DNA of 16,688 nt from JAYPLE01 sp047627515. Its GTDB lineage: Bacteria > Bacteroidota > Bacteroidia > Cytophagales > Cyclobacteriaceae. The notes beneath the pieces are model-generated. The model was not told the DNA's origin. It did not search any database and saw only the letters and a program-made list of their open reading frames with translations. The position numbers and the translations under genes are program-made. This document shows positions 1 to 7,784 of this stretch, piece after piece. Position 1 is the first letter of the stretch, and every line of letters begins with the position of its first letter. The stretch lies in NCBI GenBank assembly GCA_047627515.1, contig JBLHTU010000071.1, positions 1-16,688 of the forward strand, given 5' to 3'.

Positions 1-1085
1 AGCTCCATGTATGCACCTCCCCACGTCCCACCGGGATAGGTGAATGCTAGACTTGAATCTCCGTTGATAGCTGTGCTTGAAGTAGTGACTGCTGGTTCTC
101 CACCTGCACCAAATGCTGTGATAGTCAAATTGTCAAAAAGAATAAACCCATCTTGAATTCCATTTGCAGCTACTTCAGCTCCTATAGATCCTCCAAGGGA
201 TTCTTCATCTAGATCCAAAGGAGGAGCCGCAGGAGCTTCGAAATCATTTTTCTCATATACTCTGATGTAATCAACCATCATCGATTGAGGAAATGCTGTC
301 GTCTCATCAGGATAGCCAGGCCAGTTGCCGCCTACTGCTACATTCATGATAAGGTAGAAGCTTCGTAAGAATTCCTTCATATCATCGGCAATGATCACTT
401 CGTGCATTTGCGTATCATCCACGAAAAAAGTCATGCTTTCGGGTGTCCACGTTAGGCTAAACTTGTGATAGTCATCATTGAATGAGCCGGAAGCCAATTC
501 ATAAGTTCCTTGTTGCTCTTCTCTTTTCAATTCATTGTTAGTGAAATGCACAGTTGAGTAGACTTTGCTAGAGTTGTCACCAAGCATCTCTACGATGTCG
601 ATTTCTCCACAACCTGGCCAATCTACCTCGCTGATGTTGTCACCGAGCATCCAGATAGCAGGCCATACGCCTTGTCCGGTAGGCAGCTTTGCGCGAACAT
701 CTACTCGTCCAAAACGCATACTGAATTTGTCTTTTGTTACCACTTTAGAAGAAGTGTATCCACCAGCACCATCAGCAACGGCTGTTAGTTTTAGCACAGA
801 TAGATCTCCATCAGTTTCTATATTGGCATTGCTTGCTCCGCCGGTGTACAACTGAAGTTCATTATTTCCCCAGCCTGCAGGTAAACCAAAATCAGTTCCA
901 TCACCATTTTCAAAATCCCAATTGGTAGCATTGATCGCTGTTTCATCAAATTCATCTTGCCAGATGATCGTGTACCCTTCAGGTACATCAGATTCCGTTC
1001 CGGGATTATCATCACCTTCACCGCATGAGAATAGCATTCCCATTGATAAAAAACTAAGTAAGAGCCACACATTTTTCATCGCCAT
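1..1085 (-). CDS. GH16 family beta-glucanase lipoprotein (laminarinase-like), C-terminus cut by window edge
   Basis: Predicted endo-beta-1,3(4)-glucanase acting at the cell surface or in the periplasm on laminarin-type glucans. The frame is open from the start to position 1 with no stop, so the 3' end lies outside. Two starts lie in frame, 1085 (ATG GCG ATG) and 1079; numbering here is from 1079. A lipoprotein signal ends at LFSC with Cys19. The GH16 domain spans about residues 33-270: it opens with WQDEFDE, and the catalytic motif GEIDIVE has nucleophile E159, D161 and acid/base E164 (codons near 588-605). VDYIRVYEKN marks its end. A Pro/Asp-rich linker leads to a beta-rich segment (from about 285, with FDNLTI and GGTWGGAYME) that resembles the C-terminal carbohydrate-binding modules of Bacteroidota GH16 enzymes; that module assignment is inference. 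Fine specificity (laminarin, lichenan, agar or carrageenan) cannot be fixed, though the EIDIVE form fits laminarinases. It is divergent from katG across a 441-nt spacer. Confidence 0.9.
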   Translation of the reverse strand, partial: MAMKNVWLLLSFLSMGMLFSCGEGDDNPGTESDVPEGYTIIWQDEFDETAINATNWDFENGDGTDFGLPAGWGNNELQLYTGGASNANIETDGDLSVLKLTAVADGAGGYTSSKVVTKDKFSMRFGRVDVRAKLPTGQGVWPAIWMLGDNISEVDWPGCGEIDIVEMLGDNSSKVYSTVHFTNNELKREEQQGTYELASGSFNDDYHKFSLTWTPESMTFFVDDTQMHEVIIADDMKEFLRSFYLIMNVAVGGNWPGYPDETTAFPQSMMVDYIRVYEKNDFEAPAAPPLDLDEESLGGSIGAEVAANGIQDGFILFDNLTITAFGAGGEPAVTTSSTAINGDSSLAFTYPGGTWGGAYME

Positions 1086-1174
1086 TGTTGTTAGGTTATA
1101 TTGGTTTAAATATTATTTATTTGAGTGAAAACTATTCTTATCTATTTCGAATTCACTTCAAAAATCATCAAAGA

Positions 1175-1182
1175 CAAATTTA
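1175..1182 (-). promoter_or_regulatory. Possible Bacteroidota -7 element for the GH16 gene
   Basis: Read on the minus strand this is TAAATTTG, matching the Bacteroidota -7 consensus TAnnTTTG, about 90 nt before the GH16 start. No TTG -33 element lies at the usual spacing, so this could be chance in an A+T-rich spacer. Confidence 0.22.
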
Positions 1183-1426
1183 TCTCCAAGTATATAATCG
1201 CTTTATGAACTAGGATGTTTAAGCAGGCGTTTGTTTGATGTATTTGTCAATGACAATCTAATCGCAAGGTAGTATTGCCGTTCGATATGAAGTGGCAAGT
1301 AGTTTGACGTCTGATAGAAGTTGGATCATCAAAGTGGAAGTCAAATAGCCATTGCGCCCTTCGGGTAACAGTGGATCAGTATTAGCTTGAAACTGGGAAT
1401 TATATGTGCTAAATTCAAAACAATAC

Positions 1427-1443
1427 ATGACTAGATTAGTCAT
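1427..1443. promoter_or_regulatory. Operator-like dyad upstream of katG
   Basis: Perfect inverted repeat ATGACTA-GAT-TAGTCAT, ending 83 nt before the katG start. A 7-bp perfect half-site with a 3-nt centre is typical of a dimeric regulator site. Read as a 7-1-7 site it keeps the outer TGA/TCA of Fur-family (Fur/PerR) boxes but only about 9 of 14 consensus positions, so the regulator is unknown. Control of katG by a peroxide-responsive regulator is expected from the family, not shown here. Confidence 0.4.
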
Positions 1444-1452
1444 AACTAATAC

Positions 1453-1462
1453 CTATCGATAG
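1453..1462. promoter_or_regulatory. Short palindrome CTATCGATAG upstream of katG
   Basis: A 10-bp perfect palindrome ten bases after the previous dyad and 64 nt before katG. The CTAT/ATAG elements occur in OxyR sites, but the spacing here does not match the enterobacterial OxyR pattern. It may be part of one composite control region with the dyad at 1427-1443, or a chance A+T-rich palindrome. Confidence 0.25.
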
Positions 1463-1526
1463 ATAAGATGCATAAATACTAATTATCGGATATTTACAGA
1501 AATAAGCAAATAATAATTAATCAACA

Positions 1527-3758
1527 ATGGGAAACGACACACATCCGCACACCATGAATGGGGACATCAGTAAATGTCCTGTTATGGCACCCGCAGCGCA
1601 GCGTCATACGGCAGCTGGCGCATTGTCCAATTCTGACTGGTGGCCAAACCAGCTGAATTTAAAAATTCTTCACCAGAATTCGCCTTTGACTGATCCTATG
1701 GGACCAGACTTCAAATACTCAGAGGCTTTCAAGAGTCTTGATCTGGATGCTGTGAAAAAGGATCTTTACAGTCTTATGACAGATTCTCAAGAGTGGTGGC
1801 CAGCTGATTATGGACATTATGGTCCATTTTTTATCAGAATGGCATGGCACAGTGCGGGTACTTACAGAGTATCGGACGGTAGAGGAGGAGCATCAGCAGG
1901 TACATTAAGATTTGCGCCATTGAACAGCTGGCCTGATAATGGTAACCTTGATAAGGCACGTAGATTACTATGGCCAATCAAGCAGAAATATGGTAACAAA
2001 ATTTCTTGGGCTGACCTGATGGTTTTGACTGGAAACTGTGCGTTGGAATCGATGGGATTCGAGACGTTTGGTTTCGCAGGAGGACGAGAAGATGTATGGG
2101 AACCTGAAGGTGATATTTTTTGGGGACCTGAGACAGAGTGGTTAGGTGATGAGCGTTATTCTGGTGATCGTGACCTAGCTAATCCACTTGGAGCTGTGCA
2201 GATGGGCTTGATTTATGTCAATCCTGAAGGTCCTAATGGCAAACCTGATCCAATCGCTTCAGCAAGAGACATTAGAGAGACGTTTGGCCGTATGGCTATG
2301 AACGATGAAGAAACGGTTGCTTTGATAGCAGGTGGTCATACCTTTGGAAAAGCGCATGGAGCAGCTGATCCAGGGAAATATGTTGGTCCTGAGCCAGAAG
2401 GTGCAAGTATGCAAGACCAAGGTTTCGGATGGATTAATAGTTACGGTACTGGTAACGGTGGAGACACGATCACGAGTGGGTTAGAAGGTGCTTGGACAAA
2501 TACGCCAATCACCTGGGATAATAGCTACTTTGACTTGTTGTTTGGCTATGAGTGGGAGCTTACAAAAAGCCCTGCAGGTGCGCAGCAATGGAAGCCGAAA
2601 GGTGGAGCAGCGTCTGACATTGTGCCGGATGCGCATGATGCCTCTAAGAAACACGCACCGATGATGGCGACCACGGATATTGCCATGCGTGAAGATCCAG
2701 CATACCTTAAAATCTCAAAGCGTTTCCATGAGAACCCAGCTGAGTTTGCTGATGTTTTTGCAAAAGCATGGTATAAGTTGACGCACAGAGACATGGGGCC
2801 ACTTTCAAGATATCTTGGAAAAGAGGTTCCTTCAGAAAAATTAATTTGGCAAGATCCCGTACCTGCAGTTGATCATCCGTTAGTCGATGAAAAAGATGTA
2901 GCAGGCTTAAAGGAGCAGATATTAGCTTCGGGCTTATCTATTGGTCAATTGGTGAATACTGCGTGGGCATCAGCGGCTACTTTCCGTGGTTCTGATAAAC
3001 GAGGAGGCGCGAATGGCGCTAGAATCAGACTAGCTCCACAGAAGGATTGGGAAGTCAATCAGCCTGCTCAATTGGCGGGCATATTGTCTACACTTGAAGG
3101 TATTCAGCAAGCATTTAATTCATCACAGTCCGGTGGGAAGAAAATTTCTATGGCTGATATGATCGTATTAGCAGGAAGTGCAGCTGTCGAGAAAGCAGCA
3201 AAAGATGCTGGCCATACAGTTTCAGTAGCATTTACTGCAGGTCGTACAGATGCGACTCAAGAACAAACTGAAGTGGATTCTGTCGGGTACTTGGAGCTGC
3301 ATGCAGATGGTTTCCGAAACTTTGGAAAAGGTGGTCAGAACCGAAAAGAAGAAGAGTTGTTACTCGATCGTGCACACCTACTTACGTTGACTGCACCTGA
3401 GATGACTGCACTAGTTGGCGGATTGAGAGTCTTGAATGCAAATACTGGTGGTGTACAGCACGGCGTGCTTACTGCGCGACCTGAGACATTGACTAATGAC
3501 TTCTTTGTCAATTTACTAGATATGGGCACCAAATGGGAGGCTACATCTGAATCTGCCGAGATATTCGAAGGAAAAGATCGTAGTAGTGGTTCTGTGAAAT
3601 GGACAGGGACAAGATCTGATCTTGTTTTTGGATCTAATTCTCAATTGCGTGCTTTGGCAGAAGCCTACGCGACAGACGACGCTGAGGCGAAGTTTGTTAG
3701 TGATTTTGCCAAAGCGTTTGTCAAGGTGATGAATCTTGATAGATTTGACTTAGCGTAA
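1527..3758 (+). CDS. katG: Catalase-peroxidase KatG
   Basis: Bifunctional haem enzyme that disproportionates hydrogen peroxide and oxidises small donors; cytoplasmic, with no signal peptide visible. At 743 residues it has the full KatG length, with the usual N-terminal catalytic and C-terminal peroxidase-like halves. The distal pocket is intact in IRMAWHSAGTYR: R104, W107, H108. Y230 (in GLIYVNPEGP) and M256 (in GRMAMND) complete the Trp-Tyr-Met adduct that gives KatG its catalase activity, and the proximal haem ligand is H271 in GGHTFGKAH. The loop HRDMGP around 410-420 should carry the mobile arginine. The C-terminal half repeats the fold (AWASAATFRGSDKRGGANGAR) without catalytic residues, as usual. 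The start is supported by the typical N-terminus (SKCPVM, then SDWWPNQLNLKILHQ). No KatG-adjacent regulator gene is present. A strong terminator follows 20 nt after the stop, so it is probably monocistronic. Confidence 0.98.
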   Translation: MGNDTHPHTMNGDISKCPVMAPAAQRHTAAGALSNSDWWPNQLNLKILHQNSPLTDPMGPDFKYSEAFKSLDLDAVKKDLYSLMTDSQEWWPADYGHYGPFFIRMAWHSAGTYRVSDGRGGASAGTLRFAPLNSWPDNGNLDKARRLLWPIKQKYGNKISWADLMVLTGNCALESMGFETFGFAGGREDVWEPEGDIFWGPETEWLGDERYSGDRDLANPLGAVQMGLIYVNPEGPNGKPDPIASARDIRETFGRMAMNDEETVALIAGGHTFGKAHGAADPGKYVGPEPEGASMQDQGFGWINSYGTGNGGDTITSGLEGAWTNTPITWDNSYFDLLFGYEWELTKSPAGAQQWKPKGGAASDIVPDAHDASKKHAPMMATTDIAMREDPAYLKISKRFHENPAEFADVFAKAWYKLTHRDMGPLSRYLGKEVPSEKLIWQDPVPAVDHPLVDEKDVAGLKEQILASGLSIGQLVNTAWASAATFRGSDKRGGANGARIRLAPQKDWEVNQPAQLAGILSTLEGIQQAFNSSQSGGKKISMADMIVLAGSAAVEKAAKDAGHTVSVAFTAGRTDATQEQTEVDSVGYLELHADGFRNFGKGGQNRKEEELLLDRAHLLTLTAPEMTALVGGLRVLNANTGGVQHGVLTARPETLTNDFFVNLLDMGTKWEATSESAEIFEGKDRSSGSVKWTGTRSDLVFGSNSQLRALAEAYATDDAEAKFVSDFAKAFVKVMNLDRFDLA

Positions 3759-3778
3759 GTCTTAAAATGACTTATTGT

Positions 3779-3810
3779 AAAGGTGACTTGTTTTCAAGTC
3801 ACCTTTTTTT
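3779..3810 (+). terminator. Intrinsic terminator of katG
   Basis: A perfect 12-bp stem, AAAGGTGACTTG with CAAGTCACCTTT, around a TTTT loop and running into a T tract, begins 20 nt after the katG stop. This is a textbook rho-independent terminator. With no A-rich flank of comparable strength on the other side, it acts mainly on the plus strand. Confidence 0.93.
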
Positions 3811-3875
3811 ATGCCTTTGTAAGAATGAAGTGAATCAACCTTAAGGAATTACATTGTTTCTCAAATGCAGCGACG

Positions 3876-3900
3876 CTAGCGCAAAGTCTGTTTTCGCTAG
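3876..3900. repeat. Imperfect inverted repeat in the icmF upstream region
   Basis: CTAGCGCAAA and TTTTCGCTAG form a 10-position stem with one mismatch around a 5-nt loop; the left arm also lies in the self-complementary CGCTAGCG. No T tract follows, so it is not a terminator. It could be an operator or a structured RNA element; no family was recognised. Confidence 0.3.
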
Positions 3901-4119
3901 GTTGGATGGCTTGATGTACTATGAAGAGGTATTGATTTTCATCAAACTGTTTCTATTTTCACTCTAGCTGAACGGTAATTGTTAGAAGGTCAGCCGAACT
4001 TCCTATCAATCTGTCAACGAGATAGTACGGTTCGTTTGGTAGATCCAACACGGATTAGTCAATCCTTTGGCGAAAGCCACTCATCACTTAAGGAGCCACT
4101 AAAGCCGCTTTCTTTTAGT

Positions 4120-4127
4120 TATTTTTG
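4120..4127 (+). promoter_or_regulatory. Possible Bacteroidota -7 element for icmF
   Basis: TATTTTTG fits the TAnnTTTG consensus exactly and lies 39 nt before the icmF start, a plausible promoter distance. No TTG -33 box is found at 17-23 nt upstream, so support is only partial. Confidence 0.33.
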
Positions 4128-4166
4128 TAACATATTTTCAAGTACCCCGACTAATTTGAAAAACGA

Positions 4167-7100
4167 ATGTCTCAACAAGTAGAACAACCATACAAACCCA
4201 CTCATCATATCAGAATCGTGACTGCAGCGTCGCTATTTGATGGTCATGATGCTGCCATCAATATCATGCGGCGGATTATCCAATCTACTGGTTGTGAGGT
4301 GATTCACCTTGGGCACAATAGATCGGTACAAGAAATTGTGGATTGTGCCATCCAAGAAGATGCTCAGGCTATTGCGATCACATCTTATCAAGGAGGGCAT
4401 GTGGAATATTTTAAATATATGTTCGACTTGCTGAAAGAGCGAGGTGCTGGTCAGATTAAGCTTTTTGGCGGTGGTGGGGGAACCATATTGCCGGACGAAA
4501 TCAAAGAACTGCATGCGTACGGTATTACTAAAATTTACAGTCCAGATGATGGTCGAGCAATGGGTCTGCAAGGGATGATAAATGACCTTGTCAAGCAAGC
4601 TGATTTTTCTGTTGGACATGAACTTAATGGACAAGCGAGTCGGATCAAAGACCGAAATAGTGCGGACATAGGCAGATTGATTTCTGCAGCAGAGAATTAC
4701 CCTGACGATAATGCATCCATGCTTGCGGGTATTCGAGAAGAGATATCTAACAATCAAACAGCACCTGTATTGGGAATCACTGGTACTGGTGGTTCCGGAA
4801 AATCATCTTTAGTAGATGAGCTAGTCCGTCGATTTTTGGTTGATTTCGAAGATAAACGACTAGCTGTGATCTCAGTAGACCCTTCTAAAAGGAAAACTGG
4901 GGGAGCATTGCTTGGGGATCGAATCCGAATGAATGCAATTTTTAGCGACCGAATATACATGCGATCGCTTGCTACAAGACAGTCGAACTTGGCGTTGTCC
5001 AAGTATGTAAAAGATGCAGTTGATATTTGTAAAGCAGCAGGATTCGATTTGATTATACTGGAAACCTCTGGGATTGGTCAGTCGGATACAGAAATCACGG
5101 AACACAGTGACTTTGCCTTGTATGTGATGACGCCGGAATACGGTGCTGCAACGCAACTGGAAAAAATAGATATGCTAGATTTCGCTGACGTCATAGCTCT
5201 TAATAAGTTCGATAAGCGTGGTGCATTGGATGCTATCCGGGATGTAAAAAAACAGTACAAGCGAAATCATCAATTGTGGGAGACACCTGATGAAGAATTA
5301 CCTGTGTTTGGTACGATGGCATCGCAATTCAACGATCCGGGGATGAATAAGCTTTACCGAGCGATCATGAGTGGTCTAGCTTCAAAAACGGATCAACTCA
5401 AGTCGACGTTTACAAAAATCGATGACCTATCTGAGAAAATCTTCATTATCCCACCAAAAAGGACGCGTTACTTATCTGAGATCACTGATGCAATACGTGA
5501 CTACAACCAGCGCGCTGAACAGCAGAAGGAGGTAGCACAGAAACTGTATGGATTGGATTTATCTGCTGCTATCCTCAAGGACCAAGAGAAGGTGATAGAG
5601 GCTATCGAAGCAGCAAAAGAAAATCTTGCATTAGACCTCGATCCTCACAATAAGAAGATCCTTGATGAGTGGGAAAGTAAGAAAGCAAATTATCAAGGAG
5701 AAGAGTTTACATACGAGGTCAGAGGGAAAGCAATTAAAGTTAAGACGTCTACAACTTCTCTATCACAAACTGAGATACCAAAAGTAAGCTTACCTGCTTA
5801 TGAGGGATGGGGCGATGTGCTTAAATGGTCTTTGCAAGAAAATGTACCTGGAGAGTTTCCATATACAGCCGGTGTATTTCCCTTCAAGCGAACGGGAGAA
5901 GATCCTACTAGAATGTTTGCAGGTGAAGGTGGACCAGAGCGAACCAATAAGAGGTTTCACTATGTGTCTAAAGGGCTCCCAGCTGCACGGCTTTCAACAG
6001 CCTTCGACTCCGTAACGCTTTATGGCGAAGACCCAGAGCACAGGCCAGACATTTATGGCAAAATTGGTAACTCGGGCGTAAGTATTTGTTGTTTGGATGA
6101 TGCGAAGAAGTTGTACAGCGGATTTAACCTTTGTGCACCAACAACTTCTGTCTCAATGACTATCAATGGTCCTGCAGCCACTATTGCAGCATTTTTCATG
6201 AATGCAGCAATTGATCAGCAATGTGAGTTGCATATCAGGGCCAATGGATTAGAAAAAGACGTTCAAGCAAAAATTAGTAAGATATATCAAGAGTTAGGAT
6301 CTGATAGACCTGTTTATCATGGCGAACTACCGGAAGGAAGTGATGGTCTCGGGCTGATGCTACTAGGCGTTACTGGAGATCAGGTATTGCCGGCCGAGAT
6401 TTATCAGAAAATCAAAGCAGAGGCATTATCTAGCGTACGAGGCACGGTACAGGCGGATATATTGAAAGAAGATCAAGCTCAGAATACTTGCATTTTCTCG
6501 ACTGAATTTTCTCTCAGATTGATGGGAGACGTGCAGCAGTACTTCATAGATGAGAAGGTTCGAAATTTTTACTCAGTTTCTATATCAGGTTATCACATCG
6601 CAGAGGCAGGAGCAAATCCGATTTCTCAGTTGGCTTTTACTTTGGCCAATGGGTTCACCTTCGTTGAGTACTATTTGTCAAGAGGGATGCATATCGATGA
6701 ATTTGCGCCGAACCTATCCTTCTTCTTTAGTAATGGCGTGGACGCTGAGTATGCGGTCATTGGGCGGGTTGCCCGTCGCATTTGGGCGAAAGCCATGAAG
6801 TATAAGTACAATGGTAACGAGCGTTCTCAAAAACTCAAGTACCATATCCAGACAAGTGGAAGATCACTGCACGCCCAGGAGATCGACTTCAATGACATCC
6901 GGACCACGTTACAAGCTTTGTATGCGATATATGATAATTGCAACTCTCTACACACCAATGCCTACGATGAGGCGATCACGACCCCTACAGAGGGGTCGGT
7001 GCGCCGTGCAATGGCGATTCAGTTGATCATCAACAAGGAACTTGGTTTAGCCAAAAATGAGAATCCTATGCAAGGGTCTTTTATCACGGAGGAACTGACA

Positions 7101-7538
7101 GATTTGGTCGAAGAAGCTGTAATGACCGAGTTTGATCGCATTACTGAAAGAGGCGGAGTACTTGGTGCCATGGAAAGTATGTATCAGCGTGGTAAGATAC
7201 AGGAGGAGAGCCTGTATTATGAAACTTTGAAGCATACTGGAGAGCTACCGATCATAGGAGTCAATACATTTCTGTCTTCGCAAGGGTCACCTACTATTAT
7301 CCCTGATGAGGTGATTAGAGCCACTACAGAAGAAAAGGAAGCTCAGATTACTAACCTCAATTTGCTGCATAAGCGCAATGCCTCGATAACAGATAAAATG
7401 TTAGCTGACCTACAGCAGGTAGCTTTAGATAATGGCAATACATTTGATCAACTTATGGAAACGGCTAAGTTCTGTTCCCTTGGGCAAATTACGCATGCGA
7501 TGTTTGAGGTAGGCGGGCAGTATAGGAGAAATATGTGA
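4167..7538 (+). CDS. icmF: Fused isobutyryl-CoA mutase IcmF (B12 domain, G-protein chaperone and mutase in one chain)
   Basis: Adenosylcobalamin-dependent interconversion of isobutyryl-CoA and n-butyryl-CoA in the cytoplasm, with a built-in GTPase chaperone that guards cofactor loading. Domains in order: B12-binding (about 15-145) with DGHD, whose H27 is the lower axial cobalt ligand, and FGGGGGTILPDEI; MeaB/ArgK-type GTPase (about 200-420) with P-loop GTGGSGKS (206-213), ETSGIGQSD, and NKFD (346-349) for guanine choice; linker; and mutase TIM barrel (about 545-1123). At the barrel positions that set substrate choice, F584 (in RMFAG) replaces the Tyr89 and Q772 (in AQNTCIF) the Arg207 of methylmalonyl-CoA mutase; Phe/Gln is the IcmF signature. 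Length 1123 is close to known IcmFs. The start fits because the B12 fold begins about 15 residues in. No obvious Shine-Dalgarno. No partner mutase subunit or acyl-CoA gene lies nearby. Closely related pivalyl-CoA mutases are a less likely alternative. Confidence 0.96.
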   Translation: MSQQVEQPYKPTHHIRIVTAASLFDGHDAAINIMRRIIQSTGCEVIHLGHNRSVQEIVDCAIQEDAQAIAITSYQGGHVEYFKYMFDLLKERGAGQIKLFGGGGGTILPDEIKELHAYGITKIYSPDDGRAMGLQGMINDLVKQADFSVGHELNGQASRIKDRNSADIGRLISAAENYPDDNASMLAGIREEISNNQTAPVLGITGTGGSGKSSLVDELVRRFLVDFEDKRLAVISVDPSKRKTGGALLGDRIRMNAIFSDRIYMRSLATRQSNLALSKYVKDAVDICKAAGFDLIILETSGIGQSDTEITEHSDFALYVMTPEYGAATQLEKIDMLDFADVIALNKFDKRGALDAIRDVKKQYKRNHQLWETPDEELPVFGTMASQFNDPGMNKLYRAIMSGLASKTDQLKSTFTKIDDLSEKIFIIPPKRTRYLSEITDAIRDYNQRAEQQKEVAQKLYGLDLSAAILKDQEKVIEAIEAAKENLALDLDPHNKKILDEWESKKANYQGEEFTYEVRGKAIKVKTSTTSLSQTEIPKVSLPAYEGWGDVLKWSLQENVPGEFPYTAGVFPFKRTGEDPTRMFAGEGGPERTNKRFHYVSKGLPAARLSTAFDSVTLYGEDPEHRPDIYGKIGNSGVSICCLDDAKKLYSGFNLCAPTTSVSMTINGPAATIAAFFMNAAIDQQCELHIRANGLEKDVQAKISKIYQELGSDRPVYHGELPEGSDGLGLMLLGVTGDQVLPAEIYQKIKAEALSSVRGTVQADILKEDQAQNTCIFSTEFSLRLMGDVQQYFIDEKVRNFYSVSISGYHIAEAGANPISQLAFTLANGFTFVEYYLSRGMHIDEFAPNLSFFFSNGVDAEYAVIGRVARRIWAKAMKYKYNGNERSQKLKYHIQTSGRSLHAQEIDFNDIRTTLQALYAIYDNCNSLHTNAYDEAITTPTEGSVRRAMAIQLIINKELGLAKNENPMQGSFITEELTDLVEEAVMTEFDRITERGGVLGAMESMYQRGKIQEESLYYETLKHTGELPIIGVNTFLSSQGSPTIIPDEVIRATTEEKEAQITNLNLLHKRNASITDKMLADLQQVALDNGNTFDQLMETAKFCSLGQITHAMFEVGGQYRRNM

Positions 7539-7597
7539 TCAACTCTAACAACTTTTCATGCTTGTGTTGGATGATCTGTTTTGATATCCTAACGCAA

Positions 7598-7620
7598 TAA
7601 AGGTGATTCAGAGACCTTTA
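7598..7620. repeat. Perfect short inverted repeat downstream of icmF
   Basis: TAAAGGT and ACCTTTA pair perfectly over 7 bp around a 9-nt loop, 59 nt after the icmF stop. There is no T tract, so termination is doubtful. Confidence 0.3.
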
Positions 7621-7725
7621 CGGCATCATCAAGTTTTTCTATGATACCAGACAAGACGACTCAGTTCTTTAGGAAGTCTGTGCATTGGCAGATCTTGCGA
7701 CTCATTGGATTGAATATCAAAATGG

Positions 7726-7758
7726 TGAGGGTAGTCGAAGGCGGCTACTCCTCATTTT
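7726..7758 (+). terminator. Weak candidate terminator for icmF
   Basis: TGAGGGTAG pairs with CTAC-T-CCTCA (9 bp, one bulged T) around a 10-nt loop, followed by TTTT. It lies about 190 nt after icmF, in the spacer before a convergent gene. Distance, bulge and short T run make it only a candidate. Confidence 0.28.
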
Positions 7759-7760
7759 AG

Positions 7761-7784
7761 TAGGTATCCTTTTATGGACACCTA
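7761..7784 (-). terminator. Hairpin overlapping the stop of the OmpA-family gene
   Basis: On the minus strand TAGGTGTCC pairs with GGATACCTA (9 bp including one G-U) around ATAAAA. The left arm contains the TAG stop codon at 7782-7784. No proper T run follows, so this is a possible stabilising or weak terminating hairpin. Confidence 0.33.

Larger units (their letters stand above)
1086..1526. other. Gene-free divergent spacer between GH16 gene and katG
   Basis: This 441-nt stretch separates two divergent genes. I see no credible coding region; a 61-codon minus-strand frame at 1258-1443 has no recognisable motif and no start signal. The A+T-rich last 100 nt hold two dyads listed separately, and the GH16-side half holds a possible -7 box. 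No RNA gene or terminator was recognised. Confidence 0.6.
3811..4166. other. Gene-free spacer between katG terminator and icmF
   Basis: A stretch of 356 nt with no convincing gene. A 67-codon frame starting at 3979 and overlapping the icmF start by 16 nt has no recognisable motif, low-complexity Ser/Pro content and no start signal. The spacer does hold a hairpin (3876-3900) and a possible -7 box (4120-4127), so a long icmF leader or a small RNA is possible but not shown. Confidence 0.55.

Noticed and set aside
565..855. 96-codon plus-strand frame inside the GH16 gene
   Set aside because: Antisense to the GH16 catalytic region; Ser/Pro-rich shadow translation.
1258..1443. 61-codon minus-strand reading frame in the spacer before katG
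   Set aside because: No family motif, no start signal, and it covers the katG-side dyad; more likely chance.
3811..4166. Cobalamin riboswitch before icmF
   Set aside because: No sequence resembling the conserved B12-box was found by eye, and only one short stem is present.
3979..4182. 67-codon plus-strand frame overlapping the icmF start
   Set aside because: No recognisable motif, atypical Ser/Pro-rich composition, and the icmF start is firmly set by its B12 domain.
4233..4757. 174-codon minus-strand frame inside icmF
   Set aside because: Antisense shadow of a well-conserved coding region; the translation lacks any domain signature.
4167..7538. Methylmalonyl-CoA mutase as the identity of this gene
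   Set aside because: The chain has an internal GTPase domain and has Phe and Gln where methylmalonyl-CoA mutase has Tyr89 and Arg207.
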